Translations under genes and position numbers: made by a program | Shown: one piece after another, positions 46,399-54,483 of the stretch | Layout: each line of letters begins with the position of its first letter | How positions within the stretch are numbered: position 1 is the first letter of the stretch | Notes under the pieces: model-generated | Told to the model about the DNA's origin: nothing | The model's input: only the letters and a program-made list of their open reading frames with translations | The model's database searches: none | Origin: Lactobacillus sp. ESL0684 | GTDB lineage: Bacteria; Bacillota; Bacilli; Lactobacillales; Lactobacillaceae | Length of the DNA stretch: 64,000 nucleotides | Direction: 5' to 3' | Assembly (NCBI RefSeq): GCF_029392675.1 | Contig: NZ_CP113941.1 | Location: 1,166,001-1,230,000, forward strand

Positions 46399-47382
46399 TT
46401 ATCCTCGCCCATTCTTTTCTAACACCTGGGCTGCTGTCAAAATTGCCAAGTCATAAACGTCTTGACTACTAGCACCACGCGATAAATCGTTAACTGGCTG
46501 AGCTAAACCTTGCAGGATTGGTCCAACTGCACCAAAATTACCCAATCTCTGTGCAATTTTATAAGCAAGATTACCAGATTGTAATTCTGGAAAGATAAAA
46601 ATATTAGCTTGACCATTAAGCGGGGAATCAGGTGCTTTTTGTTTGGCAACCGCTGGAACAAACGCAGCATCAAACTGTAATTCACCATCAGCAGGAATGC
46701 TTGGACACTTTTGTTTAAATAATTTGGCCGCCTCAGCTACTCGATCAACCATCTCCCCTTGGGCAGATCCTTTAGTAGAAAAACTCAAAAAGGCCACTTT
46801 TGGCGTTAGATTAATCATTTTAGCAGTTTGAACAGATTGTTCTGCAATCTCAGCAAGAGTTGCACTATCAGGCTCGATATTAATTGCACAATCGGCAAAA
46901 AGATACTTTTTACTACCACGTTCCATGATAAAACTACCAGAAACTCTATGCATCCCTTTTGCAGTCTTGATCAATTGCAGTGCTGGTCTAACCGTTTGTG
47001 CTGTAGAATGCGCTGCACCTGACACCATTCCATCTGCCTTACCCATTTTAACTAGCATGGTAGCGAAATAATTGGCATCTTGCAGTTGTTCATGCACCTG
47101 TTGCCGTTCAAGCTCGCGGCCGCGAGCTGCAATAAAAGCAGTAATCATTTCAGCATCAGGTTCTGGTTCAACTAGTGTAACCCCTGATAAATCTAGTCCT
47201 AGCTGTCTAGCCGATTGTTTAAGTTCATTAACTTTGCCTAATAAAATTGGTTCAATAATTTGGGCTGCTGCTAAGCGGTTAGCTGCCATCAGGATCCGTT
47301 CATCATCCCCCTCAGGAAAGACAATCCGGATTTTTTTAGGTGCAATTTTAACTTTTTCTTCTAATAATTTAAAAACGCTCAT
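46399..47382 (-). CDS. pta: Phosphate acetyltransferase
   Basis: A 327-residue Pta of the short, single-domain type. I-V-F-P-E-G-D-D-E-R is at the N-terminus and M-V-S-G-A-A-H-S-T near 125. Converts acetyl-CoA and phosphate to acetyl phosphate for ATP generation with acetate kinase. Sits between ung and tsaE, a conserved Lactobacillus order. Confidence 0.96.
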   Translation of the reverse strand: MSVFKLLEEKVKIAPKKIRIVFPEGDDERILMAANRLAAAQIIEPILLGKVNELKQSARQLGLDLSGVTLVEPEPDAEMITAFIAARGRELERQQVHEQLQDANYFATMLVKMGKADGMVSGAAHSTAQTVRPALQLIKTAKGMHRVSGSFIMERGSKKYLFADCAINIEPDSATLAEIAEQSVQTAKMINLTPKVAFLSFSTKGSAQGEMVDRVAEAAKLFKQKCPSIPADGELQFDAAFVPAVAKQKAPDSPLNGQANIFIFPELQSGNLAYKIAQRLGNFGAVGPILQGLAQPVNDLSRGASSQDVYDLAILTAAQVLEKNGRG

Positions 47383-47393
47383 GTTAATCCTAT

Positions 47394-48089
47394 CTATGCT
47401 AAATCAGCTTGTGTAACAGTAGCCGGCAGTTGCCAATCTATTGGTGTTTCACCCATGTTTTTCAAGGCAGCATTACAACGTGAAAATGGTCGTGAGCCAA
47501 AGAAACCACGATCTGCCGAAAATGGACTCGGATGCGGTGATTTAATAATCACATTACGCTTTTGATCAATCAGCGGAATTTTATTCTGAGCAAACTTGCC
47601 CCATAAAATAAAAACTACCTTACCGCGCTCACTTAACGCTTCAATTGCCGCATCAGTCACCTGTTCCCAGCCGCGTCCTTGATGACCATTTGCATGACCA
47701 TAAGGGACAGTCAAAACAGCATTTAGTAACAGTACTCCTTGATCAGCCCACTTCTTGAGATAACCGTGATTAACCGGTTGACAGCCAACATCATCATATA
47801 ATTCTTGATAAATATTTTGTAATGATGGTGGCAGTTTAGTTCCCGGCATCACAGCAAAACTCATCCCAGTTGCTTGTCCAGGATTATGATAAGGATCTTG
47901 TCCCAAAATAACTACTTTAGTTTGAGCAAAAGTGGTCAACTTAAAAGCTGTAAAAATATGATACATATCTGGAAATATCTGCTTAGTAGCGTACTCGTTC
48001 TTTAAAAAATTATGTAATTCCTGGTACTGACTACTTGAAAAGACAGGTTCCAAGACGGCATCCCAATCATTGCCAATAAACTGTTTCAT
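47394..48089 (-). CDS. ung: Uracil-DNA glycosylase
   Basis: A 231-residue family 1 UDG. The water-activating loop G-Q-D-P-Y-H (about 64-69) and the minor-groove loop H-P-S-P-F-S are intact. Removes uracil from DNA. Eleven bases before pta, likely same transcript. Confidence 0.97.
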   Translation of the reverse strand: MKQFIGNDWDAVLEPVFSSSQYQELHNFLKNEYATKQIFPDMYHIFTAFKLTTFAQTKVVILGQDPYHNPGQATGMSFAVMPGTKLPPSLQNIYQELYDDVGCQPVNHGYLKKWADQGVLLLNAVLTVPYGHANGHQGRGWEQVTDAAIEALSERGKVVFILWGKFAQNKIPLIDQKRNVIIKSPHPSPFSADRGFFGSRPFSRCNAALKNMGETPIDWQLPATVTQADLA

Positions 48090-48273
48090 TATAAGCTAGC
48101 CTCTCTTCCGTTAACTTTTATGATATCATGAAAATTAATGAAACTGGACAAAAAATTGCTAATTAAAGATTTTTTTAGCAATTTCACTCATAAGCACTTG
48201 CTGCGAATTACGCACATTGTGTTAGTATTAAACTAGGAATTGTATAAGTATTATTAGGAGGCGTTACTTACCA

Positions 48274-49149
48274 TTGATTAAATTAGTAGCTTGTGACCTT
48301 GACGGTACACTGTTTAACAGCAACATGACTGTTTCTAGTGAGAATATCTCAGCAATTCGTGCTGCCCAAGATAGTGGAATTGAATTTCTGGTGGCAACTG
48401 GTCGCTCACCTGAGCAAGCCCGTAGCGCTCTGAAAGACTTTGATTTACAAACTGGCTTTATCAATGCTAACGGAGCTTTGGTTTACGATGCAAACGGCAA
48501 CTTGCAAGTTAAGCATTTATTACCCACTGCAAAGGCACGAGCAGTTGCAGAAATCTTATATAAACATCAAATTTATTTTGAAATCGTCACAAAAAGCAAA
48601 ATTTATTCAGCAGACATCAGCCAACGTGTTGTTAATCTGGCTCATTCTCTAATAGCACTTAATCCCAACGTAACCTTTAAAGAAGCCGTGGCTATTTCTG
48701 CTGGCAGCAATGCAATGCTTAGCATGACTTTAGTCGATAATTTTGAACAGTTACTAGCCGACCCGCAACTTGAAATTACTAAAATTATCGCCTTTGACGG
48801 ACGAGGTTATGCAGCATTTAAAGAAGTCAAAGAAGAAATCACAGCGCTTGGCGATTTGGCTGTGACTTCCAGTTCTGCCGCCAACATTGAAATCAACGAT
48901 ATTCGGGCACAAAAGGGTTCAGCTTTGCTCGATTACGCTCATAAACAAGGCTTAAAAACTGAAGAAATAGCAGCAATTGGCGATAATCTTAATGACGAAA
49001 GCATGATCCGTGCCGCTGGTACAGGGGTCGCAATGGCAAACGCTGTACCAGCTATTAAGCAGGTCGCGCAGATTGAAACCAAATCTAACAACGACGATGG
49101 CGTGGGCCATATTTTAAGACAATTTATCAAAAATAACGCGCAAGAATAG
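48274..49149 (+). CDS. Cof-type HAD-superfamily phosphatase
   Basis: A 291-residue HAD-IIB hydrolase: C-D-L-D-G-T (7-12), A-T-G-R-S, and G-D-N-L-N-D near 240. Starts at TTG with AGGAGG twelve bases upstream; no ATG exists near the conserved N-terminus. Followed 10 bases on by a small gene of unknown function, probably one operon. Confidence 0.9.
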   Translation: MIKLVACDLDGTLFNSNMTVSSENISAIRAAQDSGIEFLVATGRSPEQARSALKDFDLQTGFINANGALVYDANGNLQVKHLLPTAKARAVAEILYKHQIYFEIVTKSKIYSADISQRVVNLAHSLIALNPNVTFKEAVAISAGSNAMLSMTLVDNFEQLLADPQLEITKIIAFDGRGYAAFKEVKEEITALGDLAVTSSSAANIEINDIRAQKGSALLDYAHKQGLKTEEIAAIGDNLNDESMIRAAGTGVAMANAVPAIKQVAQIETKSNNDDGVGHILRQFIKNNAQE

Positions 49150-49159
49150 AGGTTGACTA

Positions 49160-49681
49160 ATGCGCTATTTAATGGAATTAAGTCAAAAACAAGAATATGG
49201 TCAAATTCCTGTTGCTCTCGATAATGGTGAATTAAAATTCATTATTCAAGGAAATCTTGATAATCCTAACCATACTTTATATTTAAAAACTACCCTTGGT
49301 ACTGAAATTGGACGACTTTATTCTGATCGAAATGGCATCATCGCTTCCTTCACAATAGATGTGGTTAACCATTCGCTAGTTAAGGTCAAACGCTTTAATA
49401 GCAAAATTGCTAATCTCTTTTATGTTACTAGGCTCAACTACTTAGTCACTGGTAGCATTAAAAAAGGTAGCTACAAGTTTTTATCTGGTGTCAAACAAGT
49501 AGCAACTGTAAAGACGAAGGTAAATAAAACCGGTGTTGTCTTGACCTGTGATATCTCTAGACCGGAAGACGTCCCCTTTATTTTATTGTGTGCGACACTA
49601 TTTACCCAATGGCACACCACTCCGTTAAAATTACCAACTTTTCCACCGATTGGTGGCAACATCAGTATTAAATTAAATTAA
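49160..49681 (+). CDS. Conserved-looking hypothetical protein
   Basis: A 173-residue soluble protein, mostly predicted beta strands (alternating hydrophobic and polar residues), no signal, helix or enzyme motif. The layout faintly recalls LURP-one/Tubby-like phospholipid scramblase domains, but I cannot establish this. GAGG precedes the ATG. It ends just before a MITE-like element whose internal hairpin may act as its terminator. Confidence 0.65.
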   Translation: MRYLMELSQKQEYGQIPVALDNGELKFIIQGNLDNPNHTLYLKTTLGTEIGRLYSDRNGIIASFTIDVVNHSLVKVKRFNSKIANLFYVTRLNYLVTGSIKKGSYKFLSGVKQVATVKTKVNKTGVVLTCDISRPEDVPFILLCATLFTQWHTTPLKLPTFPPIGGNISIKLN

Positions 49682-49693
49682 TTTAGTAAAAAG

Positions 49694-49883
49694 GTGTCTG
49701 GGAAAAAACTCAGCACAAAAGGGAATGTTAGAATAAAAAGATAACATTCCCTTTTTGATGCAATCTTTTGTTCATATTAAGCTCTGAAAAAGTTACAAAG
49801 CTTAAAAACATTTGCAATAATATTCGATTTTAACGGCCACTTTTAACCCTAATTTTTAAAAATCAGAGTTATTTCCCAGACAC
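49694..49883. mobile_element. MITE-like element, 190 bp
   Basis: Terminal inverted repeats GTGTCTGGGAAAAAACT (49694-49710) and its counterpart at 49867-49883 match at 16 of 17 positions. No open frame of note inside. Contains a perfect 14-bp hairpin (49717-49755). No clear target duplication is visible. Could be a non-autonomous IS derivative or an internally deleted IS. Confidence 0.65.
49717..49756 (+). terminator. Hairpin/terminator inside the MITE-like element
   Basis: AAAAGGGAATGTTA / TAACATTCCCTTTT perfect stem with trailing T; probably ends the transcript of the gene at 49160-49681. Confidence 0.65.
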
Positions 49884-49898
49884 TTTATTTGTTTTAAG

Positions 49899-51083
49899 TT
49901 AATAAGCTCTTTGTCCCTTTTTATAGACAGCCTTATCTTGCTCGTTAACTGCCTTGATGTCAACTAGTGGATTCCCGTCTAAGACCAGAAAATCGGCATA
50001 TTTGCCTTCCTCTAACGTGCCATATTCATCGTCAATCTTCATTAACTTAGCCGAATTAACGCTCGTGCGTAGCGCTTCGTAATTAGTAAAACCTTGCTCT
50101 ACCAATAACTGCAGCTCAACGGCAGTTTTAGTAAAGTCATTAAAAGGTGTTCCAGCATCCGTACCTAAAGTGATTTTTACGCCCCGCTCCTTAGCATGCG
50201 TAATATTCTTACGCAGATCATCAACAGCATCGGCGGCTTTTTTAACTTCCCAATCAGGTAAAACACCTTTGCCATATTTGGCCAGAGACCAATCTGCCAC
50301 TACCGTTGGGGTTAGATAAGTTCCTTGCTCAAGCATCATATCGATTTCTTCATCATCTACATAAAAACCATGTTCAATACTATCAACGCCAGCCTTTACC
50401 GCATTATAAATACCTGCGTTTCCTTCAGCATGAGCTGCAACAATCAGATTTTTGTGGTGAGCTTCTTCAACAGCAACGTTCATTTCAGCAATACTTAATT
50501 GTGGATCGTCCATGAAGTCATTCTTAGTCATGACCCCACCAGTTGCCATTACCTTGATTGCTTTAGCACCTTTTTTCATTCCTTGTCGAACGGCTTTACG
50601 CATCTCATCGGGTGAATCAACTAGATTACCAGAATTAGGGGCATCGCCGTGGCCCCCGGTCATCGAGTATACCATTCCAGACGGCATCATTTCTGGCACC
50701 TTAGTAATTTTGCCTGTAGCAATCATTTGGCTAAGTGGAATATCTAGATCATACGAACAACCGCACTGCCGAATATAAGTAACTCCAGAACGCAAAAATT
50801 CATGCAGATTTTGAACTGCTCGTACAGTTGCAACTACTACGTTCGCTTCAGGATCGCCATCAAAAGTGGTTGAATCATTATCAACATGCGTATGCACGTT
50901 AATCATGCCCGGCATTACATACTTATTAGCCAAATCAATTGTCCGATCAGCTGTTGGTGCTTTACCTGTACCAATTTTCGTAATTTTACCCGTCACATCA
51001 TCAACTAACATGTAGCTATCTGCTTGAACATCGTTTTTCTCACCATCATAAAGATTAAAGTTAGTATATACCGTTTGATTCAT
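49899..51083 (-). CDS. Metal-dependent amidohydrolase, copy 1
   Basis: A 394-residue amidohydrolase (COG1228, imidazolonepropionase/prolidase-like). Metal ligands: H64 and H66 in H-T-H, carboxylatable K177 in K-A-I-K-V-M-A-T-G-G, H218 in A-A-H-A-E-G, H238 in E-H-G-F, D309 in G-T-D-A-G. This is the binuclear pattern of L-Xaa-L-Lys/Arg carboxypeptidase and ochratoxinase-type enzymes; substrate unknown. No signal peptide. Only 21 bases separate it from copy 2, so it lacks its own promoter. It shares 145 identical bases with copy 2 near the 3' end. Confidence 0.9.
   Translation of the reverse strand: MNQTVYTNFNLYDGEKNDVQADSYMLVDDVTGKITKIGTGKAPTADRTIDLANKYVMPGMINVHTHVDNDSTTFDGDPEANVVVATVRAVQNLHEFLRSGVTYIRQCGCSYDLDIPLSQMIATGKITKVPEMMPSGMVYSMTGGHGDAPNSGNLVDSPDEMRKAVRQGMKKGAKAIKVMATGGVMTKNDFMDDPQLSIAEMNVAVEEAHHKNLIVAAHAEGNAGIYNAVKAGVDSIEHGFYVDDEEIDMMLEQGTYLTPTVVADWSLAKYGKGVLPDWEVKKAADAVDDLRKNITHAKERGVKITLGTDAGTPFNDFTKTAVELQLLVEQGFTNYEALRTSVNSAKLMKIDDEYGTLEEGKYADFLVLDGNPLVDIKAVNEQDKAVYKKGQRAY
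49969..50113. repeat. Gene-conversion tract, copy 1
   Basis: 145 bases identical to 51175-51319 in amidohydrolase copy 2, while flanking coding sequence is clearly diverged. Confidence 0.9.
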
Positions 51084-51104
51084 GATTTTCTCCTAAAAAT
51101 TTAT

Positions 51105-52289
51105 TTAATAAGCACGCTGACCTTTTTTATAGACAATCTTGTTGGCTTGTGCCACTGCATGGACATCTGCCAACGGATTCCCGTCTAAGACCAGAAAATC
51201 GGCATATTTGCCTTCCTCTAACGTGCCATATTCATCGTCAATCTTCATTAACTTAGCCGAATTAACGCTCGTGCGTAGCGCTTCGTAATTAGTAAAACCT
51301 TGCTCTACCAATAACTGCAACTCAACGGGCGTCATCGTAAAATCATTAAATGGTGAACCAGCATCTGTACCCAAGGTAATTGGTACGCCGCGTTCTTTGG
51401 CATGAGTAATATTTTTACGTAGATCATCTAAAGCATCTGTGGCCTTTTTGATTTCCCATTCTGGCACTTTACCCTGGGCATAAGTTGGAAATGCCCAATC
51501 TGCCACTACCGTTGGAGTCAGATAAGTTCCTTGCTCAAGCATTAAATCAATTTCTTCATCATTAACATAGAAGCCATGTTCAACACTGTCAACCCCGGCT
51601 TTAATCGCATTCATAATCCCTGGATTGCCTTCTGCATGAGCTGCAACAATCAAATTCTTATGGTGAGCTTCTTCAACAGCAACGTGCATTTCGGCAACGC
51701 TAAGTTGCGGATCATCCATAAAATCATTCTTGGTCATGACTCCGCCAGTCGCCATCAATTTAATGTTTTTGGCACCTTTTTTCAGACCTTGACGAACAGC
51801 TTTACGCATTTCATCAGGTGAATCAACTAAGTGTCCAAAGCTAGGCGAATCTCCATGACCACCAGTCATTGAATATGCCATTCCAGACGGCATAATGTCA
51901 GGTGCCTTAGTTATTTTACCGGTTTGCACTAAATGACTCATTGTAATATCAATATCATATGCACTGCCGCACTCCCGAATATAAGTCACACCTGAGCGCA
52001 AGAAATCATGCAAGTGCTGCAAGCCTCGAACTGTGGCTGTTACAACGTCAGCTCCTAAGTCAGCATCATAACTGTCTGAATCACTCACAATATGAGTATG
52101 GCAATTGATAAGTCCTGGCATCACATATTTGCCTGCCAAATCGACTACTTGATCAGCTATTGGTGCCTGACCAGTACCAATCAAAGTTATCTTCCCCGTT
52201 TCATCGTCAACCACTAGATAGCTATCAGCTTTTACAGCTTCTGTTGCACCATCATATAACTTTGCATTTGTATAAACTGTTTTGGTCAT
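51105..52289 (-). CDS. Metal-dependent amidohydrolase, copy 2
   Basis: Same length (394 residues) and same metal-ligand set as copies 1 and 3. Over most of its length it is closer to copy 3 at protein level (for example W-A-F-P-T-Y-A and N-A-I-K-A-G-V-D-S), but the C-terminal block G-N-P-L back to V-E-Q-G-F is identical to copy 1 in DNA. First gene of a two-gene unit with copy 1. The promoter lies at about 52322-52351. Confidence 0.9.
   Translation of the reverse strand: MTKTVYTNAKLYDGATEAVKADSYLVVDDETGKITLIGTGQAPIADQVVDLAGKYVMPGLINCHTHIVSDSDSYDADLGADVVTATVRGLQHLHDFLRSGVTYIRECGSAYDIDITMSHLVQTGKITKAPDIMPSGMAYSMTGGHGDSPSFGHLVDSPDEMRKAVRQGLKKGAKNIKLMATGGVMTKNDFMDDPQLSVAEMHVAVEEAHHKNLIVAAHAEGNPGIMNAIKAGVDSVEHGFYVNDEEIDLMLEQGTYLTPTVVADWAFPTYAQGKVPEWEIKKATDALDDLRKNITHAKERGVPITLGTDAGSPFNDFTMTPVELQLLVEQGFTNYEALRTSVNSAKLMKIDDEYGTLEEGKYADFLVLDGNPLADVHAVAQANKIVYKKGQRAY
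51175..51319. repeat. Gene-conversion tract, copy 2
   Basis: Partner of 49969-50113; perfect identity over 145 bases. Confidence 0.9.
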
Positions 52290-52318
52290 GATTATTCACC
52301 CCTTAAATCGTCGCTTTC

Positions 52319-52346
52319 TTCATTATAATTTAATATTTTAATACTT
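52319..52346 (-). promoter_or_regulatory. Shared upstream box of amidohydrolase copy 2
   Basis: Contains -10 TATAAT (52322-52327). Over 27-28 bases it differs from the box before copy 3 (54032-54059) at only about two positions, although the surrounding leader DNA is not alike. Confidence 0.6.
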
Positions 52347-52557
52347 AGCAAATTGTTTTACAATATTAAATTAAATAAAATGATAATAATTTAGCAATTA
52401 TAAATGTTATTTATTACATCGCTAGACTTGAAAATACAAATTAGCCAAAAAGCCATAGCTTAACTATATAGACAAAATCTAAAAAGTATCAAAAGCTAGT
52501 AAATATAAAGAATGCCATTTTTATGTGTTTCTCATAATTTATCAAAAAATGTTATAT

Positions 52558-52583
52558 AAAAAAGACGGTCATAATTGACCGTC
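52558..52583 (-). terminator. Terminator of a candidate antisense RNA
   Basis: Minus-strand GACGGTCA-ATTA-TGACCGTC followed by six T; perfect 8-bp stem. No protein gene on the minus strand precedes it, so it implies a small RNA running across the toxin-like ORF. Confidence 0.75.
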
Positions 52584-52700
52584 ACCGCGCGTTGCAAGTA
52601 GTCACCTTGCATGCACGTTAAGTATCTCGTGCAAAATTTCATATTTTTACTCATGTTGTATCTTGTGTTTGCAAAAGCTCAAGATGTGCTTGATGATATC
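52558..52700 (-). ncRNA. Candidate antitoxin RNA (antisense)
   Basis: Extent approximate. A minus-strand transcript ending at the terminator above would contain three consecutive hairpins: GCACG/CGTGC (52613-52632), GCAAG/CTTGC (52594-52610) and the terminator stem. It would cover the start region of the small ORF at 52611-52730. A weak promoter candidate on the minus strand is TTGAGC-16 bp-TACAAC within the ORF. This layout fits a type I antitoxin; no expression evidence. Confidence 0.4.
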
Positions 52701-52730
52701 AAAGATATCATTGACAAACTACGTAAGTAG
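52611..52730 (+). CDS. Candidate type I toxin, 39-residue membrane peptide
   Basis: The ATG at 52611 opens a 39-codon frame: short N-terminus, a hydrophobic stretch of about 14 residues (9-22, N-F-I-F-L-L-M-L-Y-L-V-F-A), then an acidic/basic tail D-V-L-D-D-I-K-D-I-I-D-K-L-R-K. One membrane helix with a charged C-terminus is the form of type I toxins. Weak point: no Shine-Dalgarno before the ATG, though hairpins in the leader could hide the true signal. GTG at 52629 or ATG at 52653 are alternative starts. A perfect terminator follows 10 bases after the stop. Confidence 0.45.
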   Translation: MHVKYLVQNFIFLLMLYLVFAKAQDVLDDIKDIIDKLRK

Positions 52731-52740
52731 TTCAGCTGCT

Positions 52741-52764
52741 AAAGCTCAGGTTTTCCTGAGCTTT
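52741..52764 (+). terminator. Terminator after the small toxin-like ORF
   Basis: AAAGCTCAGG-TTTT-CCTGAGCTTT, perfect 10-bp stem with T tail on the plus strand. Confidence 0.85.
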
Positions 52765-52816
52765 TTCATTATGCAGATCGGAATAATTAAGTACACCTAT
52801 CTTTGATGTCTCTAGC

Positions 52817-54001
52817 TTAATATGCCCGTTGGCCCTTTTTGTAGACAGCTTTATCCGCTTGGGCTACTGCATGAACATCTGCCAACGGATTTTCATCTAA
52901 GACTAAAAAGTCAGCATACTTACCCTCAGCTAAGGTGCCATATTCATCATCAATCTGCAGCAATTTAGCAGAATTAACGCTAGTTCGCAGAGCTTCATAA
53001 TTAGTAAAGCCTTGTTCCACTAACAGCTGTAATTCAACTGGCGTCATGGAGAAGTCATTGAATGGCGTACCAGCATCTGTTCCCAAAGCAATCTTGACGC
53101 CGCGGTCTTTGGCATGTGTAATATTCTTACGCAAATCGTCTAGTGCATCAGCCGCTTTTTTGATTTCCCATTCCGGAACCTTACCTTCAGCGTATGTCGG
53201 AAAAGCCCAGTCAGCCACAACAGTTGGCGTCAAATAAGTCCCCTGCTCAAGCATCAAGTCGATTTCTTCATCATTAACATAAAAGCCATGCTCGATGCTA
53301 TCGACTCCAGCCTTAATGGCATTCATAATTCCTGGATTTCCTTCAGCGTGAGCCGCAACCGTCAAACCCTTATGGTGAGCTTCCTCAACTGCAGCATGCA
53401 TTTCGGCAACGCTAAGTTGTGGATCATTCATAAAGTCATTCTTAGTCATAACACCACCAGTTGCCATGACTTTAATGTTTTTGGCACCTAATTTCAAACC
53501 CTGACGGACAGCCTTGCGCATTTCATCTGGTGAATCAACTGCATGACCAAAATTAGGTGTATCGCCATGACCACCAGTCATCGAATATGCTCGACCCGAT
53601 GGCAAGATTTCTGGAACCTTAGTAATTTTCCCTTCAGCTATCAAACGACTTAGCGTAATATCAATATCATAATTGCTGCCCAATTCTCTAATGTAGGTAA
53701 CACCAGACTGCAAAAATGTATGCAGGTTCTTGACTGAACGCACAGTCGTCTCAACCACATTAGCTGTAGGATCGCCATCAGCGGCGCTGGGATCATTAAC
53801 CGTGTGAGTATGGCAATTAATCAGACCTGGCATCACATATTTATTAGCTAAGTCAACCGTTTGGTCAGCAGCTGGCGCTTGCCCCGTGCCCATAGCAGTA
53901 ATCTTACCAGTCCCATCATCAACTACCATGTAGCTGTTTGCCTTGACCGCTTCTTGCTCGCCATCATAGAGATTAACATTTGTATACGCTGTTTTCGTCA
54001 T
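52817..54001 (-). CDS. Metal-dependent amidohydrolase, copy 3
   Basis: Third 394-residue paralogue with all metal ligands conserved (H-T-H, K-N-I-K-V-M-A-T-G-G, A-A-H-A-E-G, E-H-G-F, G-T-D-A-G). It has its own promoter box. Differences from copies 1 and 2 spread evenly, so it has not taken part in the recent conversion. Separated from copy 2 by 527 bases that hold the toxin-like locus. Confidence 0.9.
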   Translation of the reverse strand: MTKTAYTNVNLYDGEQEAVKANSYMVVDDGTGKITAMGTGQAPAADQTVDLANKYVMPGLINCHTHTVNDPSAADGDPTANVVETTVRSVKNLHTFLQSGVTYIRELGSNYDIDITLSRLIAEGKITKVPEILPSGRAYSMTGGHGDTPNFGHAVDSPDEMRKAVRQGLKLGAKNIKVMATGGVMTKNDFMNDPQLSVAEMHAAVEEAHHKGLTVAAHAEGNPGIMNAIKAGVDSIEHGFYVNDEEIDLMLEQGTYLTPTVVADWAFPTYAEGKVPEWEIKKAADALDDLRKNITHAKDRGVKIALGTDAGTPFNDFSMTPVELQLLVEQGFTNYEALRTSVNSAKLLQIDDEYGTLAEGKYADFLVLDENPLADVHAVAQADKAVYKKGQRAY

Positions 54002-54031
54002 TTTGTACTCCTTAAACTAACTTCAATTTAT

Positions 54032-54059
54032 TTCATTATATTTTAATATTCTAATACTA
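54032..54059 (-). promoter_or_regulatory. Shared upstream box of amidohydrolase copy 3
   Basis: Contains -10 TATAAT (54035-54040); near-identical to 52319-52346. Confidence 0.6.
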
Positions 54060-54168
54060 GATGAACATTTTTACAACAATTAATTAAAAATATCTTTCAA
54101 GAAATTCCAGGCTCTCTAAAATTGCGCAACAAAAAAATCCCTTACTAATTAGCAACGGATTTTTTTAA

Positions 54169-54483
54169 TTATTTTTGACCAGGAAATTTATCTTTAGGAA
54201 GATATTCAATCTGCTTGACGTATTGACCTTTGTGCTCGATATAGATATACTGCCGACCTGGATCATATCCGCCAATATATTTAATTTTATAAGGTAACTT
54301 CTTGCCGTTATTATCAACGGCCTGCACATTACGATATTTTTGCGTATGCTTAGGCACCTTAGCATAACTAATCTCCATGTCGATTAACGGATTGATATAA
54401 TCCGTGTATTGGTTATGGATTAGTAAAATACCGCCACAGCAGACAACTATTATACCCAAAACAGTTAGTAAAAATTTCTTCAT
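54169..54483 (-). CDS. YxeA-family (DUF1093) secreted/anchored small protein
   Basis: A 104-residue protein with an N-terminal signal/membrane segment (4-24) and an OB-like domain with Y-I-Y-I-E-H-K-G. YxeA-family genes accompany lactococcin-972-type loci and BceAB-like transporters. Last gene of the locus. Its start overlaps the stop of the ATPase gene by four bases. Confidence 0.85.
   Translation of the reverse strand: MKKFLLTVLGIIVVCCGGILLIHNQYTDYINPLIDMEISYAKVPKHTQKYRNVQAVDNNGKKLPYKIKYIGGYDPGRQYIYIEHKGQYVKQIEYLPKDKFPGQK

Noticed and set aside
50306-50778. Plus-strand frames opposite amidohydrolase copy 1
   Set aside because: Antisense shadows; similar shadows appear in the paralogues only because the coding strands are alike.
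52532-52654. Minus-strand 40-codon ORF across the type I-like locus
   Set aside because: It reads through a strong terminator stem and has no ribosome site, so it more likely reflects the RNA on that strand than a protein.
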